Source of the DNA: JAKAGZ01 sp035266865
GTDB lineage: Bacteria; Bacteroidota; Ignavibacteria; Ignavibacteriales; Ignavibacteriaceae
Length of the DNA stretch: 64,000 nt
Assembly (NCBI GenBank): GCA_035266865.1
Contig: DATFMR010000040.1
Location: forward strand, 62,001 to 126,000
Direction of reading: 5' to 3'
In this document: piece by piece, positions 36,062 through 45,660 of the stretch
Layout of the letters: each line of letters begins with the position of its first letter
How positions within the stretch are numbered: the stretch's first letter is position 1
Notes under the pieces: model-generated
What the model was told of the DNA's origin: nothing
Database searches by the model: none
What the model saw: the letters and a program-made list of their open reading frames with translations, nothing else
Position numbers and translations under genes: made by a program

Positions 36062-36832
36062 TTAATCTACATCTTTATTTGATTTAAACTTGGCAACAAT
36101 GTATTCCCTGTTGAGCCTAGCTATATTTGCAACTGAAATTCCTTTGGGACATTCGGCTTCACAGGCATAAGTATTTGTACAGTTACCAAAGCCCAAATCA
36201 TCCATTACAGTAACCATTTCCTGTACACGGTCGTACCTTTCTGGCTGACCCTGTGGAAGAAGAGCAAACTGGGAAACTTTTGCACCAACAAATAACATTG
36301 CTGAAGAGTTTTTACAAGCAGCAACACAGGCACCGCAGCCGATACATTCAGCGGCATCGAGTGAAGCATCAGCAGAATCTTTTGAAATCGGAATTGCGTT
36401 AGCGTCCGGTGCGCTTCCTGTATTGAATGATACGAATGCTCCTGACTGCTGAATTTTATCAAATCCTGAACGATCAACGATCAAATCTTTAATTATGGGA
36501 AAAGGTTTTGCTCTCATCGGTTCAATATATAGTGTCTCGCCATTTTTGAAATTTCGCATATGAAGCTGACAAGTAGCTGTTTTTGGTAATGGACCATGTG
36601 GATGCCCATTTATAACCAGCCCGCAGGTTCCGCAAATACCTTCCCTGCAGTCACTTTCAAACGCTATCGGGTCTTTTCCTTCTTTTTCAAGACCGTTGTT
36701 CAATTCATCGAGCAATTCAAGAACTGATGCATGAGGCGAAACAGTTACTTTAAATTCCTCAAAATTTCCTTTTGATTCGGGGGACTTTTGTCTCCAAACA
36801 TTCAATGTAAGATTTATGTTATCGCTACTCAT
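36062..36832 (-). CDS. sdhB: Succinate dehydrogenase/fumarate reductase iron-sulfur subunit
   Basis: SdhB passes electrons from the flavoprotein to the membrane quinone site. The N-terminal ferredoxin domain holds [2Fe-2S] ligands in CREGICGTCG and the later C of KTATCQ. The C-terminal domain has the clusters CIGCGACVAAC and CTNTYACEAECPKG. At 256 residues it is complete and resembles the Bacteroidota/Chlorobiota type-B form. The start overlaps sdhA's stop by one base, and the order is sdhC-sdhA-sdhB. Confidence 0.94.
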   Translation of the reverse strand: MSSDNINLTLNVWRQKSPESKGNFEEFKVTVSPHASVLELLDELNNGLEKEGKDPIAFESDCREGICGTCGLVINGHPHGPLPKTATCQLHMRNFKNGETLYIEPMRAKPFPIIKDLIVDRSGFDKIQQSGAFVSFNTGSAPDANAIPISKDSADASLDAAECIGCGACVAACKNSSAMLFVGAKVSQFALLPQGQPERYDRVQEMVTVMDDLGFGNCTNTYACEAECPKGISVANIARLNREYIVAKFKSNKDVD

Positions 36833-38742
36833 TATTTGTAACTCCTTGTAGCTAGTTTTACATTTTCAAAATTAAGCTCTTCCTTATGCAGTTCCCATTC
36901 ACCAGCTTTTTTAAATTCCCAGGCAGCTACATAAGTATATTCATCATCTCTTCTGAGAGCTTCTCCCTCCGGTGTTTGGTATTCTTCCCTGAAATGTCCA
37001 CCGCAGGATTCGTTTCTGTTTAATGCATCAAGTGCCATTAGTTCACCAAGTTCAAGAAAGTCTGCTACTCTGCCGGCTCTTTCAAGCGTCTGGTTTAGCT
37101 CTTCAGCTTTACCGACCAGTTTTACATCAGTCCAGAATTCTTCTCTTAATTCCCTGATTTGTTTGATTGCTTCTTTGAGACCTTCTTCACTCCTGGACAT
37201 TCCCACTTTATCTATTAAAATATGGCCTAAACGTTTGTGAATTTCATCAACGGTTTGTTTACCGTTTAATGAAAGTAATTTTTTTACCATATCATTCACA
37301 TTATTTTCAGCTTTTTTAAATTCAGGTCCATTCGGATCAACCTTCTCAGGTTTTTCTGTAGTTAGATAGTTTCCTATTGTGTAGGGAATAACAAAATAAC
37401 CGTCCGATAATCCCTGCATTAATGCGCTTGCCCCAAGCCTGTTTGCACCGTGATCCGAAAAATTGGCTTCACCCAGCACAAACAATCCGGGTACGTTGCT
37501 CATCAGGTTATAATCAACCCACAGCCCGCCCATTGTGTAATGAGGAGCCGGATAAATTCGCATCGGTACTTCATAAGGGTCTTCGCCCGTAATGTTAGCG
37601 TATATATCGAACAAGTTGCCGTATTTATCTTTTACTCCATCTTTACCAATACGTTTGAAGGCATCAGCAAAATCAAGATAAACTGCCCTTCCACCGCCTA
37701 CTCCTCGCCCTTCGTCACATACATATTTCGCATTCCTTGAGGCTACATCGCGGGGAACGAGATTACCAAAAGCAGGATATTTTCTTTCGAGATAATAATC
37801 TCTTTCATCTTCAGGGATTTCATTTGGCTTGCGATTATCGCCTGCCTTTTTTGGAACCCAGATTCTTCCGTCATTTCTTAAACTCTCACTCATCAAAACC
37901 AATTTTGACTGCCCTTCACCGTGAACGGGAAGACAAGTTGGGTGTATTTGAGTATAGCACGGATTTGCAAATGTTGCGCCTTTTTTATGAGCACGCCATG
38001 CGGCGGTTGCATTTGAATTCATTGCATTTGTTGAAAGGAAAAATACATTTGAATATCCGCCTGTCGCCAGAATCACCGCCTGCGCTGAATGAGACTCAAG
38101 TTCACCAGTAGTCAGGTTTCTTGTAATAATTCCCTGTGCTCTTCCGTCTACCAGAACAAGATCTAAAAATTCCTGTCGTGGAAATATTTCTACATTTCCA
38201 AGTTTAACCTGGCGGTTCATTGAACTGTAAGCACCGAGAAGCAGTTGTTGTCCTGTTTCACCGCGTGCATAAAAAGTTCTTGATACCTGCGCTCCACCGA
38301 ATGAACGATTAGCAAGTGTACCACCGTATTCTCGTGCAAACGGAACTCCTTGGGCAACACATTGATCAATTATATTGTTGCTAACCTCAGCAAGTCGGTA
38401 AACATTCGCTTCACGTGAGCGAAAATCTCCGCCTTTAACTGTATCATAAAATAATCGGAAAACTGAATCAGCATCATTTTGATAATTTTTGGCTGCATTT
38501 ATTCCACCCTGTGCTGCAATTGAGTGTGCTCTTCGTGCAGAATCGTGATATGTAAATGCTTTTACTTTATAACCCAATTCTCCGAGGGTTGCCGCTGCAG
38601 AAGCACCAGCTAATCCTGTACCGACTATTATAATATCATACTTTCTTTTGTTAGCCGGATTAACAAGTTTCATATTGAACTTGTGATTCGTCCACTTCTC
38701 TGCAATATTTCCTTCCGGAACTTTTGAATCTAATTTTAACAT
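36832..38742 (-). CDS. sdhA: Succinate dehydrogenase/fumarate reductase flavoprotein subunit
   Basis: SdhA oxidises succinate (or reduces fumarate) with covalently bound FAD. The 636-residue protein has the dinucleotide motif VGTGLAGASAAATLG (about 41-55), the FAD-linking histidine in ARRAHSIAAQGG, the substrate site HPTCLP and RNDGRIW, and the C-terminal NHGANRLGASAL-like segment DHGANRLGASAL. It is flanked and overlapped by sdhC and sdhB, forming one operon. Confidence 0.95.
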   Translation of the reverse strand: MLKLDSKVPEGNIAEKWTNHKFNMKLVNPANKRKYDIIIVGTGLAGASAAATLGELGYKVKAFTYHDSARRAHSIAAQGGINAAKNYQNDADSVFRLFYDTVKGGDFRSREANVYRLAEVSNNIIDQCVAQGVPFAREYGGTLANRSFGGAQVSRTFYARGETGQQLLLGAYSSMNRQVKLGNVEIFPRQEFLDLVLVDGRAQGIITRNLTTGELESHSAQAVILATGGYSNVFFLSTNAMNSNATAAWRAHKKGATFANPCYTQIHPTCLPVHGEGQSKLVLMSESLRNDGRIWVPKKAGDNRKPNEIPEDERDYYLERKYPAFGNLVPRDVASRNAKYVCDEGRGVGGGRAVYLDFADAFKRIGKDGVKDKYGNLFDIYANITGEDPYEVPMRIYPAPHYTMGGLWVDYNLMSNVPGLFVLGEANFSDHGANRLGASALMQGLSDGYFVIPYTIGNYLTTEKPEKVDPNGPEFKKAENNVNDMVKKLLSLNGKQTVDEIHKRLGHILIDKVGMSRSEEGLKEAIKQIRELREEFWTDVKLVGKAEELNQTLERAGRVADFLELGELMALDALNRNESCGGHFREEYQTPEGEALRRDDEYTYVAAWEFKKAGEWELHKEELNFENVKLATRSYK

Positions 38743-39401
38743 TACTTACCTCCCAGGGAAAATAAAAAGTAAATTGGAATTGAGGCAAATCCTATGGTTA
38801 TTACAATAGCGTATAAAGTTCCAAACTTTTTAATAAAAGGCGTATACTTATTATGGTTCCATCCGAACGTTTGAAATGCACTTTGAAATGCGTGATTTAG
38901 ATGGAAACCAATTAATATCATTGAAATAACATAAAACACTGAATACCATGTCTCTTTGAACCAGCCTGTCACAAGTAAATAAAGATTTTCAGGTTCGCTG
39001 CCAAAATTGGTTGGAGCCCAGAATGTCACCAGGTGAATTACTAAAAAGATGAAAATTATTATTCCGGTCTGAAACATAAACCTGGAATACACAGAACTGT
39101 TCTCGGAAGAAGCATTTATTTTATATTTAATCGGTTTTGCAATTTTGTTTTCAATCCACAATTTAGTTCCATAAATAATGTGAAATAGAAATATTGCTGC
39201 AAGAATAACTTCAATTACTCTTACTATAGGTTTTAGCGACCCAAGCGCTTCAGCGTAAGAGTTAAATGCATTTTCTCCACCGTAAAGTGAAAGATTTCCT
39301 GCGAGATGCATAATTAGGAATAGTATTAGTGAAATGCCGGTCAGGGCCATAATAAATTTTTTACCTATTGAAGAGGTAAAAGTTTTCGTAAACCAACCCA
39401 T
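38742..39401 (-). CDS. sdhC: Succinate dehydrogenase cytochrome b558 subunit (single-gene anchor)
   Basis: The 219-residue protein has five membrane segments and matches the type-B SdhC of Bacteroidota and Campylobacterota, which binds two haems b and the quinone. Histidines that can act as haem ligands occur in MHLAGNL (about 26), FLFHIIYG, VIHLVTFW and IGFHLNHAF. No separate sdhD follows, as expected for this type. It is the first gene of the operon; a small palindrome lies 20 bases upstream. Confidence 0.92.
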   Translation of the reverse strand: MGWFTKTFTSSIGKKFIMALTGISLILFLIMHLAGNLSLYGGENAFNSYAEALGSLKPIVRVIEVILAAIFLFHIIYGTKLWIENKIAKPIKYKINASSENSSVYSRFMFQTGIIIFIFLVIHLVTFWAPTNFGSEPENLYLLVTGWFKETWYSVFYVISMILIGFHLNHAFQSAFQTFGWNHNKYTPFIKKFGTLYAIVITIGFASIPIYFLFSLGGK

Positions 39402-39420
39402 TGAATTTCTCCTATGTGTA

Positions 39421-39435
39421 ATCAGAAATTCTGAT
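39421..39435. promoter_or_regulatory. Small palindrome upstream of sdhC, possible operator
   Basis: ATCAGAA-A-TTCTGAT is a perfect palindrome 20 bases before the sdhC start codon. A half-copy, ATCAGAAAT, repeats at 39447-39455, 26 bases on. The rest of the 286-base gap to galM holds no other element I can support. Confidence 0.25.
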
Positions 39436-39687
39436 AAATTTTGTTGATCAGAAATAATGAAAGAACGATATGAGCTCCCCCTAAATTAAGTGTTTAAATG
39501 CTCGCAGATATTGCAAAAGAATGGCACTATCCAAAAGAGACACACTTATTTTTCGTAAAGTAAAATTATCGAATTAAGTTTATAAAATCAATTTAAAGGC
39601 TTTAAATAGAAGGATTTCTGCTTCTAATTTTCTTAATTTAGCTGATATCATCTGGCATTTTGCAAACTTTCGTCCGGAGGCTGAATT

Positions 39688-40818
39688 ATGCATCTGAAAA
39701 AAATATTCATCGTTTTAATTATTCCGTTTTTATTTGTTTCAATTAAATGTTCTGATAAGGAGCAAAACAACAGGAATAATAAAAAATTATTTGGCAAACT
39801 AGAAAACGGCGAAGAGGTTTACATGTATACCTTGAAAAATAAAAACGGGATGAAAGCAGAAATTACAAATTACGGAGCGACGGTTGTTTCTCTTTTGGCG
39901 CCGGATAAAAATGGAAAGATGGAAGATGTAATCCTCGGTTATGACAGTCTGAAAAGTTATGAAAATGGAACATCCTATTTCGGTGCCATAGTTGGAAGAT
40001 ACGGAAACAGGATTGGCAAAGGTAGATTCTCTCTTGAAGGAAAAGAATATCAGTTGACTATAAACAATGGTGAAAATCATCTGCACGGTGGAACTGTAGG
40101 ATTTAATAAACTGCTCTGGAAAACCGACACGTTTGATGACAACTCTGTAAAAATGACTCTAGTTAGTCCTAACGGAGACCAGGGATACCCCGGAAAAATT
40201 ACTTTAACAGTCACATACACGCTTACGGACAATAACGAATTAAGAATTGAATATTCAGGAACAACAGATAAACCTACAATCCTGAATCCAACTAACCATT
40301 GTTATTTTAATTTAACCGGCAATCCTGAAAACACAATTCTGAATCACGAATTAAAAATAAACGCTGAAAAGTTTACGCCTGTTGATGAAGGATTAATCAC
40401 AACAGGGGAACTTGCTGACGTAAACGGAACACCGATGGATTTCAGAACTCCTGTTCCAATTGGTAAAAATATCAATAATGATTTTCAGCAATTAATTTTT
40501 GGAAAAGGATACGATCATAACTGGGTGATAAATAATTATAACGGAAATGTAAGAGAAGCAGCAATTGTTTACGATCCTTCAAGCGGAAGAGTTCTGGAAG
40601 TTTTAACAGATCAACCCGGTATTCAGTTTTATTCAGGTAATTTTCTCGATGGATCTGAAATTGGTAAAGGAGGAATTCATTACCAGCACAGAACAGGATT
40701 TTGCCTGGAAGCACAACATTACCCCGATTCACCAAATAAGAATAATTTTCCGACTGTTGAATTAAAGCCTGGTAAAATTTATACCCAGTCTACTATTTAT
40801 CGTTTTACAACAAAGTAA
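39688..40818 (+). CDS. galM: Aldose 1-epimerase, probably a lipoprotein
   Basis: Mutarotase interconverts alpha and beta anomers of aldoses. The 376-residue protein has family motifs GRYGNRIGKGRF (about 110-121), HLHGGTVGFNKLLW, a catalytic-histidine segment NPTNHCYFNL and the catalytic-glutamate segment GFCLEAQHYPDSPN near the C-terminus. The first 21 residues look like an export signal ending in SIKC, a poor but possible lipobox, so the enzyme may sit on the outer side of a membrane. GGAGG lies eight bases before the ATG. It is followed 11 bases later by the GH127 gene. Confidence 0.9.
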   Translation: MHLKKIFIVLIIPFLFVSIKCSDKEQNNRNNKKLFGKLENGEEVYMYTLKNKNGMKAEITNYGATVVSLLAPDKNGKMEDVILGYDSLKSYENGTSYFGAIVGRYGNRIGKGRFSLEGKEYQLTINNGENHLHGGTVGFNKLLWKTDTFDDNSVKMTLVSPNGDQGYPGKITLTVTYTLTDNNELRIEYSGTTDKPTILNPTNHCYFNLTGNPENTILNHELKINAEKFTPVDEGLITTGELADVNGTPMDFRTPVPIGKNINNDFQQLIFGKGYDHNWVINNYNGNVREAAIVYDPSSGRVLEVLTDQPGIQFYSGNFLDGSEIGKGGIHYQHRTGFCLEAQHYPDSPNKNNFPTVELKPGKIYTQSTIYRFTTK

Positions 40819-40829
40819 CAGAGTCAAAG

Positions 40830-43238
40830 ATGAAAAGAATTATAATATATTTTTCTGTTTTAGTTTTTTGCTCAGTCTCCGTTTTCTTTTCAGAAAATTC
40901 AAAAAAGGATTATCCGATAAAACCCGTGCTGTTTACGAAAGTAAAATTGACAGATAATTTCTGGGCACCAAGAATACTGACTGATAAAAAAGTGACGATC
41001 CCGCTTGCTTTCAGGAAAGCAACTGAAACAGGCAGAATTAAAAATTTTGAGATTGCTGGTAAGATTGAATCCGGTAGTTTTTGCACTCTTTATCCTTTTG
41101 ACGATTCTGATGTTTATAAAAATATTGAAGCAGCTTCATATATACTCCAAATCTATGCTGATGTGAAACTAGACAAATATCTTGATTCGTTAATTACTTT
41201 TATCGCGGATGCACAGGAACCCGACGGCTATCTTTATACAAACAGGACAATTGATCCTGAACATCCACATGAATGGGCAGGGAAAAACAGGTGGCAGCAT
41301 GTTGAGGAATTAAGTCACGAACTTTACAATATGGGACATTTATACGAAGCTGCAGTTGCACATTACCAGGCAACAGGAAAAAGAACTTTGCTGAACGTTG
41401 CAATAAAAAATGCTGACCTTATAAACAAGGTTTTCGGATGGGGAAAACTTGAAAGAGTTCCGGGACACGAGGTTATTGAAATGGGACTCGCTAAATTGTA
41501 CAGAGTAACAGGAGAAGAAAAGTATCTTGATCTTGCAAAATTTTTCATCGATAAGAGAGGTCGCGGCGAAAACAGACAGTATGGTGAATACGCACAAATG
41601 GATATACCGTTAGTTGCCCAGACAAAGGCTGTCGGACATGCTGTAAGAGCCGGTTATTTCTATTCAGGCGCGACGGATGTTGCCGCTTTAACAGGAGACC
41701 ACGAATATATACCTGCACTTGATAAAATCTGGGAAGATATCGTCTATAAAAAATTATATATAACAGGCGGTACAGGAGCTACAGGAGGTAATGAAGGATT
41801 CGGACCGGCTTACGATTTGCCAAATTTGAGCGCTTACTGCGAAACCTGTGCTTCAATTGCTAATATTTTCTGGAATTACAGGATGTTCCTGCTGAAAGGT
41901 GAATCAAAATATTTTGATGTGCTCGAAAGAATTCTTTATAACGGATTTATTTCGGGAGTCTCACTTTCCGGTGACAGATTCTTCTATCCAAATCCCCTCG
42001 CTTCAACCGGAAATTATGAACGAAGCGAATGGTTCGGCTGTGCATGCTGCCCTGTTAATTTAACCCGAACTTTGCCTTCAATTCCGGGCTATGTTTATGC
42101 CGTAGGAGAAGAAGGAGTTTATGTAAATCTTTTTATCCAAAATGAAGCTGATTTAGAATACAACGGGATAAAAATAAACATCACCCAAAAAACCAACTAT
42201 CCATGGGATGGGGAAATTACAATTGATGTTAATCCGGAGATACAAACAAATTTTGATATGCTCATCCGCATACCCGGCTGGGCAAGAGAAGAACCTGTTC
42301 CCGGAAATTTATATCATTATAAAAATAAACTTGATCTGCCCGTTAGTATTAAAGTTAACGGAAAAGAACAAAAAATTATTTTACAAAACGGTTACGCAGT
42401 AATCCACAGGAATTGGGAAAAAGGAGATAAAATTTCTCTGGAATTACCAATGCCAGTTAGAATGGTAAAAGCCAATAATAAAGTTAAAGCTGATTTAGAC
42501 AAAGTTGCTCTTGAAAGAGGTCCGATAGTTTTTTGTGCAGAGGGAATTGACAATCCCAATAATAAAGCATTAAATATCGAAATAGATAATGACTCAAAAT
42601 TAACAACTAAATTTGAAGAAAATTTACTGAATGGTGTTCAAATAATTGAAGGCACGGCAAAAGGGACAAAGAAGATTTCCGAAAATAAAATCGCTTCAGT
42701 AAAACAAAAATTTAAAGCTATTCCATATTTCGCATGGGCAAACCGTGGACCACAGGATATGACCGTCTGGCTTGGTGAAAATAAAGATGCTACACTCCCT
42801 ATTCCCTATCCAAGTTTAGCATATAGAAGTAAAATTAAGGCTTCAACAGTAACAAAAAATTTAAATAGTATAAATGATCTACTGGAGCCGGAAAATTCAA
42901 ACGATCATACTTTTCCATATTATCATTGGTGGCCTAAAAAAGATACAACCCAATGGATAGAATACGAGTTTCCAAAAGAGGAAGAAATTTCATCTTCAAA
43001 AGTATACTGGTTCGACGACCAACCTTCAGGCGGCGGATGCAGACTTCCGGAATCATATAAATTGTTTTATAAAAAAGGGAAAGAATGGATCTCAGTAAAT
43101 AACCAGATGGATTACAAAATTGAAAAGGATAAATACAACGAAGTAAATTTTGAAAAAGTAAAAACTACTTCGATTAGAATGGAAGTAAAATTACAAAAGG
43201 ACTGGTCTTCAGGCATTCATGAATGGATAGTTAATTAA
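40830..43238 (+). CDS. Glycoside hydrolase family 127 (beta-L-arabinofuranosidase-like)
   Basis: This 802-residue exported enzyme belongs to GH127 (formerly DUF1680). Residues 1-21 form a signal peptide. The active site matches Bifidobacterium HypBA1 closely: E322 and E338, with C340 in YCETC, and the CC pair C406-C407 in WFGCACCPVN; HypBA1 uses E322, E338, C340, C417 and C418. These bind zinc and include the cysteine nucleophile. The C-terminal 130 residues look like a carbohydrate-binding beta-sandwich. With galM it suggests uptake or processing of arabinose-containing glycans, probably plant-derived. No transporter gene is adjacent. Confidence 0.9.
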   Translation: MKRIIIYFSVLVFCSVSVFFSENSKKDYPIKPVLFTKVKLTDNFWAPRILTDKKVTIPLAFRKATETGRIKNFEIAGKIESGSFCTLYPFDDSDVYKNIEAASYILQIYADVKLDKYLDSLITFIADAQEPDGYLYTNRTIDPEHPHEWAGKNRWQHVEELSHELYNMGHLYEAAVAHYQATGKRTLLNVAIKNADLINKVFGWGKLERVPGHEVIEMGLAKLYRVTGEEKYLDLAKFFIDKRGRGENRQYGEYAQMDIPLVAQTKAVGHAVRAGYFYSGATDVAALTGDHEYIPALDKIWEDIVYKKLYITGGTGATGGNEGFGPAYDLPNLSAYCETCASIANIFWNYRMFLLKGESKYFDVLERILYNGFISGVSLSGDRFFYPNPLASTGNYERSEWFGCACCPVNLTRTLPSIPGYVYAVGEEGVYVNLFIQNEADLEYNGIKINITQKTNYPWDGEITIDVNPEIQTNFDMLIRIPGWAREEPVPGNLYHYKNKLDLPVSIKVNGKEQKIILQNGYAVIHRNWEKGDKISLELPMPVRMVKANNKVKADLDKVALERGPIVFCAEGIDNPNNKALNIEIDNDSKLTTKFEENLLNGVQIIEGTAKGTKKISENKIASVKQKFKAIPYFAWANRGPQDMTVWLGENKDATLPIPYPSLAYRSKIKASTVTKNLNSINDLLEPENSNDHTFPYYHWWPKKDTTQWIEYEFPKEEEISSSKVYWFDDQPSGGGCRLPESYKLFYKKGKEWISVNNQMDYKIEKDKYNEVNFEKVKTTSIRMEVKLQKDWSSGIHEWIVN

Positions 43239-43310
43239 AAAATCAGAAATTATACACTATACATTTTGAATTATAAATTATAAAAACTATCTTCGCTTAG
43301 TTCTTTCAAA

Positions 43311-43482
43311 TGATTTATGGTGTCCCGAATAAAATCGGGAAGAATAGGGAAACCGGTGTAAATCCGGTACTGTCGCGCAACTGTAATAGACACACTATGT
43401 TTTCAGTATTAAACCACTGGAGCAAATAACCTTCCGGGAAGGTGCTGAAAACGTCTTAAGTCAGGAGACCTGCCATAGATAT
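43311..43482 (+). promoter_or_regulatory. Cobalamin riboswitch controlling btuB
   Basis: The 404-base gap before btuB contains a classic B12 riboswitch. The conserved core is GGGAAACCGGTG (43347-43358), AATCCGG (43361-43367) and ACTGTCGCGCAACTGTAA (43369-43386). The B12 box is AGTCAGGAGACCTGCC (43459-43474), and TTATGG (43315-43320) pairs with CCATAGA (43473-43479) to close the structure. Downstream, TATCGGGC-TTTT-GCCTGATA (43508-43527) and T6 at 43557-43562 are likely parts of the expression platform. AdoCbl binding should repress btuB. Confidence 0.93.
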
Positions 43483-43642
43483 ACTAAATAATCAACCTTC
43501 GCGGGTTTATCGGGCTTTTGCCTGATAAAGGTATGATTAACGTGAGCCACACTCCGTTTTTTCAAACATTAATTACCCACGAAGTTACAACCTAATTTTT
43601 ATTTAATCGCATTATGCGATTTATTCAAAAGGAGTAACTTCT

Positions 43643-45595
43643 ATGTACAAAAAATTATTATTCCATTTCGTTCTTATCTTTTCAATATTTTATTCTGTAA
43701 CATTTGCACAAAATAATGTTGAAAAACCGGATTCATTAAAATCCTATGAATTGTCAGAAGTAGTTGTAACTGCAACCAAAACTTCAACACCCATTTACCA
43801 GCTTGCAAACTCTGTTTCATTAATTGATTCTGCACAAATAAAGAATTCGAATAAAAATAATGTTTATGAATTGTTGCAAACACAAACAGGTGTAAGCATC
43901 TCTCAGCAGGGAGCGCCGGGAGCTTTCACCCAAATTTATCTTCGCGGTGCTGATCCCTCCCAGACTCAGGTGTTGATTGACGGCGTAAATATGAATATGG
44001 CAAACGATCCGTCCAACACTTTTGATTTTGCAAATCTTTCCACGGATAACATTGATAGAATTGAAATTATTCGCGGTCCGCAGAGTACGCTTTATGGCTC
44101 AAACGCACTTGCGGGAGTTATAAATATAATTACAAAGAAAGGATCCGGGGAACAGAAGTTTTTCATCACTTCGGAAGCGGGATCTTATAATACTTTTAAA
44201 GGATCAATTGGTACAAGCGGCGGAATGGGAAAATTAAATTATTCCTTAAACTATAGCAGATTTTCAACTGATGGATTTTCTTCGGCTGATAAAAAATTCG
44301 GGAACATAGAAAAAGACGGAACTGAAAATTATACTATTTCATCAAGGATTGGATACAGGTTTGCAAATAATTTAAATTTTGATTTCATCGGAAGATTTAC
44401 AAAAGCAAATACTGATTTCGATCAAACAGGAGGAGCTTTTGGAGATGATCCGACCTATAAATATAACCTGGAAGAAGGTGCGTACCGAATCGAGGGAAAT
44501 TTGTCTTTAATGGATGGCAAGCTTAAGCAGAAATTCGGAATATCTTTTTCAAGAAATTTAAGAAAATATAAATTTGATGTCTCTGCGAATAATGCCTCCG
44601 CATCCAACAGTAATTATGACGGTAAAAGGATAAAATTTGACTGGCAGAGTAATTTTCAAATCAACTCTGATAATTTGGTTGTTCTAGGTATTGAAACTGA
44701 AAATGAAATAGCTTCAAGTTATTACTATTACAAAGATTCATACGGTCCTTATGAAAGCAAGTTCCCTGAAAAGAGTGCAAGGACTACGGGAATTTTTTCT
44801 GAATACCAGTTAAATATTGATAAAAGATTTTTTGCATCTGCGGGGATCAGGTTTGACAAACACGAAAATTTGGGATCAGCTGTAACATTCAGAATTGCTC
44901 CGGCATATATTATCTGGAAAACCGGAACAAAAATTAAAGCAACCTTCGGAACAGGTTTTAAAGCTCCGTCACTTTTTTATTTGTTTGATCCGGCTTACGG
45001 TAATCCTGATCTCTCACCGGAAAAAAGTAGAGGCTGGGACGCCGGAATTGAGCAATATCTATTTAATTACAAATTAACGGCAGGTATAACGTATTTCAAG
45101 AATACTTTCACCGATCTTTTTGGATTTGACAGCAATTTTAAAACATTAAATGTAAATAAATCAGAAACAAAAGGATTTGAAATATTTTTGGATGCAAAAC
45201 CAACGAGCGATCTTTCCATTAGCGCCAATTATACTTTTACGGAGAGCAAAAATCTCAGTCCGGGTAGTGCAGATGAAAACCTTTCTTTGTTAAGAAGACC
45301 AAAACACAAAGCTGCCATAAGTACAGATTATAAAATTACTAATTCCATTCGTGCAGGAATTGAGGCTATTTTTGTAGGAAACCGTGGTGATAAAGACTTT
45401 TCCACTTACCCTGCTACAAGAATTGTTCTAAAAAATTATACTTTGTTAAACTTATCAGCATCATACAAATTATCTGAATTGTTCCGGTTTTTCGGGAGAG
45501 TTGTTAATCTTCTAAATTCAGATTATGAAGAAGTTTATGGCTACGGAACAGCAGGGAGATCGGGATATATTGGCCTGAAGATAAATTTTGAATAG
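43643..45595 (+). CDS. btuB: TonB-dependent vitamin B12 (cobalamin) receptor
   Basis: BtuB imports corrinoids across the outer membrane using TonB energy. The 650-residue protein has a signal peptide (1-22), a TonB box-like ELSEVVVTATKTSTPIY (about 36-52), the plug with IRGPQSTLYGSNALAGVINIITKKG, and a C-terminal 22-strand barrel ending GYIGLKINFE. The cobalamin riboswitch directly upstream supports the substrate. A GGAG ribosome-binding site (AAAGGAGTAA) precedes the ATG. The DUF6580 gene follows 65 bases later. No btuCD or btuF genes are in the window. Confidence 0.9.
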   Translation: MYKKLLFHFVLIFSIFYSVTFAQNNVEKPDSLKSYELSEVVVTATKTSTPIYQLANSVSLIDSAQIKNSNKNNVYELLQTQTGVSISQQGAPGAFTQIYLRGADPSQTQVLIDGVNMNMANDPSNTFDFANLSTDNIDRIEIIRGPQSTLYGSNALAGVINIITKKGSGEQKFFITSEAGSYNTFKGSIGTSGGMGKLNYSLNYSRFSTDGFSSADKKFGNIEKDGTENYTISSRIGYRFANNLNFDFIGRFTKANTDFDQTGGAFGDDPTYKYNLEEGAYRIEGNLSLMDGKLKQKFGISFSRNLRKYKFDVSANNASASNSNYDGKRIKFDWQSNFQINSDNLVVLGIETENEIASSYYYYKDSYGPYESKFPEKSARTTGIFSEYQLNIDKRFFASAGIRFDKHENLGSAVTFRIAPAYIIWKTGTKIKATFGTGFKAPSLFYLFDPAYGNPDLSPEKSRGWDAGIEQYLFNYKLTAGITYFKNTFTDLFGFDSNFKTLNVNKSETKGFEIFLDAKPTSDLSISANYTFTESKNLSPGSADENLSLLRRPKHKAAISTDYKITNSIRAGIEAIFVGNRGDKDFSTYPATRIVLKNYTLLNLSASYKLSELFRFFGRVVNLLNSDYEEVYGYGTAGRSGYIGLKINFE

Positions 45596-45660
45596 ATAGA
45601 TATTTCTTTATATATTTAATTAATTAAATAAGAAACAAACCCTTTAACCAAGGAGACATA

